A DNA stretch of 9,416 nt. Origin: Collinsella sp. GTDB taxonomy: Bacteria; Actinomycetota; Coriobacteriia; Coriobacteriales; Coriobacteriaceae. The translations under genes and the position numbers were made by a program. Positions 6,729 through 9,416 of the stretch are shown here, piece after piece; within the stretch, counting starts at the first letter, position 1, and the number at the start of each line of letters is the position of its first letter. The stretch is taken from positions 1-9,416 of the forward strand of contig WGSQ01000063.1 of assembly GCA_014871605.1 (NCBI GenBank). The letters are read 5' to 3'. The notes under the pieces were generated by a model that worked only from the letters and a program-made list of their open reading frames with translations, searched no databases and was not told where the DNA came from.

Positions 6729-6734
6729 AGATAT

Positions 6735-9416
6735 ATGGAAGAGATGCCCAAGAACTACGATCCGTCGACTAACGAGCCGGCGATTCTGCAGAAGTGGCTC
6801 GACGGCGGCTACTACAAGCGCCGCGAGGGCGTGGGCGACTGCACCGTCACCATTCCGCCTCCCAACGTGACCGGCAAGCTCCACATGGGTCACGCCACCG
6901 ACGACTCCATCCAGGACGCCATCGTCCGTATGGCTCGCATGCGCGGCAAGTCCACGCGCTGGGTGCTGGGCACCGATCACGCCGGTATCGCCACGCAGAC
7001 CAAGGTCGACAAGAAACTCAAGAGCGAGGGCATCAGCCGCCTGGAGATTGGCCGCGATAAGTTTGTCGACGCCTGCTGGGACTGGACCCACGAGTACGGC
7101 GGCATCATCGTCGAGCAGATCAAGCGCATGGGCTGCTCCGTCGACTTCGACAACGAGCGCTTCACCATGGACGAGGATTACGCCCAAGCCGTGCGTAAGG
7201 TCTTCTGCGACTGGTACCACGACGGCCTGATCTACCGTGGCAAGCGTATCGTCAACTGGTGCCCCAACTGCACCACTGCCATCTCGGACGACGAGGCCGA
7301 GTATAAGGACGAGAAGGGCCACCTGTGGCACCTGCGCTACCCGCTGACCGAGCCGGTCAACGGCCAGGACTACATCGTCGTCGCCACCACGCGCCCCGAG
7401 ACCATGCTCGGCGACACGGGCGTTGCCGTCTCCCCGAAGGATCCCGAGAAGGCCGCCTTTGTGGGCAAGACCGTCAAGCTCCCCATCGTCGACCGCGAGA
7501 TCCCTATCTTTGAGGATTGGCATGTCGACGCCAACTTTGGCTCCGGCTTCGTTAAGGTCACCCCGGCTCACGACCCCAACGACTACGCCATGGGTCAGGC
7601 CCACGACCTGCCGCAGATCAACATCTTCGATGAGCACGCGGTGGTCGTCGAGGGCTATGGCGAGTTCACCGGCATGAACCGCGACGAGTGCCGCGAGGCC
7701 GTTGTCAAGTGGTTCGACGAGCACGGTCTGCTCGATCATGTCGAAGAGCTCGACCACTCCGTCATGCACTGCTACCGTTGCGACTCCGCCCTGGAGCCGT
7801 GGCTGTCCGAGCAGTGGTTCGTGGCCGTCGACAAGCTCAAGGGGCCGGCGCTCGACGCCGTCAACTCCGGCAAGGTCACCTTCCACCCCGCGCGCTGGAC
7901 GCAGACCTACACCACCTGGATGGAGAACCTCAAGGACTGGTGCATCAGCCGCCAGCTGTGGTGGGGCCACCGCATCCCCGTGTTCTACTGCGAGGACTGC
8001 GGCTGGGAGGACGCCCTTACCGTTGACACCGACGTGTGCCCCAAGTGCGGCGGTCATCACGTGCATCAGGACGAGAACGTGCTGGACACCTGGTTCAGCT
8101 CGCAGCTGTGGACTTTCGCCACGCAGGGCTGGCCGCAAAAGCCGGAGCTGCTCGAGGGCCATCACCCCACGACGGCGCTGGTCACCGCGCGCGACATCAT
8201 CGCGCTGTGGGTCGCCCGCATGGTCATGAGCTCGCTGTACTTCTTGGACGAGGTGCCGTTTAAGGACGTCGTCATCTACCCGACGATCCTGGCCAAGGAC
8301 GGCAGCCGCATGTCCAAGTCCAAGGGCAACGGCGTTGACCCCATGGACCTCATTGGCATGTACGGCGCCGACGCCATGCGCTTCAACCTGCTCACGCTGT
8401 GCACCAACAACCAGGACGTCAAGTTCGACGCGAACATCGACAAGAAAACCAAGAAGCTTATCGACAGCCCGCGCACCGAGCAGGCTAAGTCTTTTGTGAC
8501 CAAGATCTGGAACGCCAGCCGCTTCCTGCTTATGAACATGGAGGGCTACACGCTCGGCGAGCCCGTCGTTGAGACGCCGGCCGACGCCTGGATGTTCAGC
8601 CGCCTGGCCAAGGCCGTGAAGATGGTCACCGAGGGTATCGAGAACTACACCTTTGGTGACATGGCCCGCGGCGTGCAGCAGTTCTTCTGGAACGAGGTCT
8701 GCGACTGGTACGTCGAGGTCACCAAGGCCCGCCTGAAGGGCGAGGGCCGTCTGCAGGCGCAGCGCAACCTGATCTTTGTGCTCGACACCTCCATTCGTCT
8801 GATGCACCCGCTTATGCCGTTTGTCACCGAGGAGATTTGGGACAACATGCCGGCGAGCGTGCTCGACCTGGACGCCGAGGGCAACGTGGACCGCGCCGAG
8901 GCGCTCATGATCGCCAAGTGGCCGGAGCCCGCCGACTACGCCAAGTATGTCGATGAGCCCGCCGAGCGCGCATTTGAGCTGTGCCGCGCCGTCGTTTCCG
9001 CCGCCCGCGCCACGCGTTCGCGTTATCGCTTGAGCCCCAAGGCCGAGCTCGACGTGGTCGTGCGCGCCGGTGCCGAGGATATCGAGAAGCTCGAGAGCCT
9101 GCGCTCGACCATCGAGCCGCTGGCCAACACCGCTTCGCTGGTCATGGGTGCCGACGTTGAGAAGCCGGCCGCGAGCATTGCCGTGGTCGACAGCGGCGTC
9201 GAGGCCTTTGTGGTGCTCGAGGGCAAGGTTGACCTTTCGGCCGAGAAGGCACGCCTGGAGAAGGAGATTGCCGCGGCCCAGAAGGAGCTTGCCGGTTGCG
9301 AGAAGACGCTCGCCAACGAGGGCTTTGTGGCCAAGGCCGCGCCCGCGGTGGTCCAGAAGAAGAGGGACCGTGCAGCTGAGCTCAAGGAGATCCTGGTGGC
9401 GCTGACTGCTCAGGTT
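6735..9416 (+). CDS. valS: Valyl-tRNA synthetase (3' partial)
   Basis: This class Ia enzyme charges tRNA-Val with valine and hydrolyses mischarged Thr-tRNA-Val in its editing domain. It reads open to the window edge, giving 894 codons; bacterial ValRS is usually about 880-900 residues, so little is missing. PPPNVTGKLHMGH near 42-53 contains the HIGH-type motif HMGH (50-53). The editing domain shows TTRPETMLGDT from 218 and TPAHDPND, whose Asp280 matches the editing aspartate of T. thermophilus ValRS (from memory). Cysteine pairs in NWCPNC and in CEDCG/CPKCG suggest zinc sites. RMSKS lies at 525-529. The C-terminal ~65 residues (LSAEKARLEKEI to the edge) form the ValRS tRNA-binding coiled coil. 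ATG 6735 has GGGAG 6 bases upstream; ATG 6744 is a less likely start. A terminator separates it from clpX, and a long structured leader precedes it. The order clpX-valS is common in Gram-positive bacteria, often followed by folC. Confidence 0.98.
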   Translation, partial: MEEMPKNYDPSTNEPAILQKWLDGGYYKRREGVGDCTVTIPPPNVTGKLHMGHATDDSIQDAIVRMARMRGKSTRWVLGTDHAGIATQTKVDKKLKSEGISRLEIGRDKFVDACWDWTHEYGGIIVEQIKRMGCSVDFDNERFTMDEDYAQAVRKVFCDWYHDGLIYRGKRIVNWCPNCTTAISDDEAEYKDEKGHLWHLRYPLTEPVNGQDYIVVATTRPETMLGDTGVAVSPKDPEKAAFVGKTVKLPIVDREIPIFEDWHVDANFGSGFVKVTPAHDPNDYAMGQAHDLPQINIFDEHAVVVEGYGEFTGMNRDECREAVVKWFDEHGLLDHVEELDHSVMHCYRCDSALEPWLSEQWFVAVDKLKGPALDAVNSGKVTFHPARWTQTYTTWMENLKDWCISRQLWWGHRIPVFYCEDCGWEDALTVDTDVCPKCGGHHVHQDENVLDTWFSSQLWTFATQGWPQKPELLEGHHPTTALVTARDIIALWVARMVMSSLYFLDEVPFKDVVIYPTILAKDGSRMSKSKGNGVDPMDLIGMYGADAMRFNLLTLCTNNQDVKFDANIDKKTKKLIDSPRTEQAKSFVTKIWNASRFLLMNMEGYTLGEPVVETPADAWMFSRLAKAVKMVTEGIENYTFGDMARGVQQFFWNEVCDWYVEVTKARLKGEGRLQAQRNLIFVLDTSIRLMHPLMPFVTEEIWDNMPASVLDLDAEGNVDRAEALMIAKWPEPADYAKYVDEPAERAFELCRAVVSAARATRSRYRLSPKAELDVVVRAGAEDIEKLESLRSTIEPLANTASLVMGADVEKPAASIAVVDSGVEAFVVLEGKVDLSAEKARLEKEIAAAQKELAGCEKTLANEGFVAKAAPAVVQKKRDRAAELKEILVALTAQV

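Noticed and set aside
6550..6734. T-box riboswitch for valS
   Set aside because: No TGGNACCGCG core and no terminator/antiterminator pair with a T tract can be seen, so the usual evidence is missing.
6651..8807. 718-codon open frame on the - strand across valS
   Set aside because: It is antisense to a clear valS with all synthetase motifs. Strong GC codon bias in the real gene keeps this frame free of stops; the translation is low-complexity (rich in V, L, G, D and H) and has no recognisable domain.
1..9416. CRISPR array, insertion sequence, phage or defence system
   Set aside because: No regularly spaced repeats, transposase, integrase or nuclease genes were seen; apart from the valS leader element the window is ordinary housekeeping and metabolic sequence.

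Overview
This GC-rich window, with short intergenic gaps and strong preference for GCC, GAG and GAC codons, looks like a gut-type high-GC anaerobe. The order tig, clpP, clpX, valS, the single clpP, and the selenium-family-like molybdenum hydroxylase next to it suggest a Coriobacteriia member, possibly Collinsella. That placement is inferred from sequence style and gene order; no database search was possible. All genes lie on the + strand.

Layout. Positions 1-2642 hold the 3' part of a large molybdenum hydroxylase (xanthine dehydrogenase family) in which a [2Fe-2S] domain is fused to the molybdopterin domains; it ends at a strong terminator (2667-2696). Next comes tRNA-Leu(UAG) (2783-2866) with encoded CCA, its own extended -10 promoter and a small UUCG hairpin behind it. 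The protein quality-control block follows: trigger factor tig (2958-4256), a 163-nt gap with an 11-bp hairpin, then clpP (4420-5040) and clpX (5042-6448), one base apart and probably translationally coupled. A 13-bp hairpin with a T tract (6472-6507) closes the block. The last gene, valS (6735 to the window end), lacks only its extreme C-terminus.

How the genes work together. Trigger factor meets nascent chains at the ribosome. ClpX unfolds tagged or damaged proteins and feeds them to the ClpP peptidase chamber. ValRS and tRNA-Leu are translation components. The molybdenum hydroxylase is an unrelated redox enzyme, probably acting on a purine or other N-heterocycle, and is separated from the rest by a terminator.

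The most unusual feature is the valS leader. It contains a perfect 26-bp inverted repeat (6599-6624 / 6689-6714) enclosing a second 10-bp hairpin. Neither stem has a T tract, and no T-box core is visible. The outer stem's 3' arm carries CTCCC, which could instead pair with the GGGAG ribosome binding site of valS. The leader could therefore be a translational switch; an inserted palindromic element is the main alternative.
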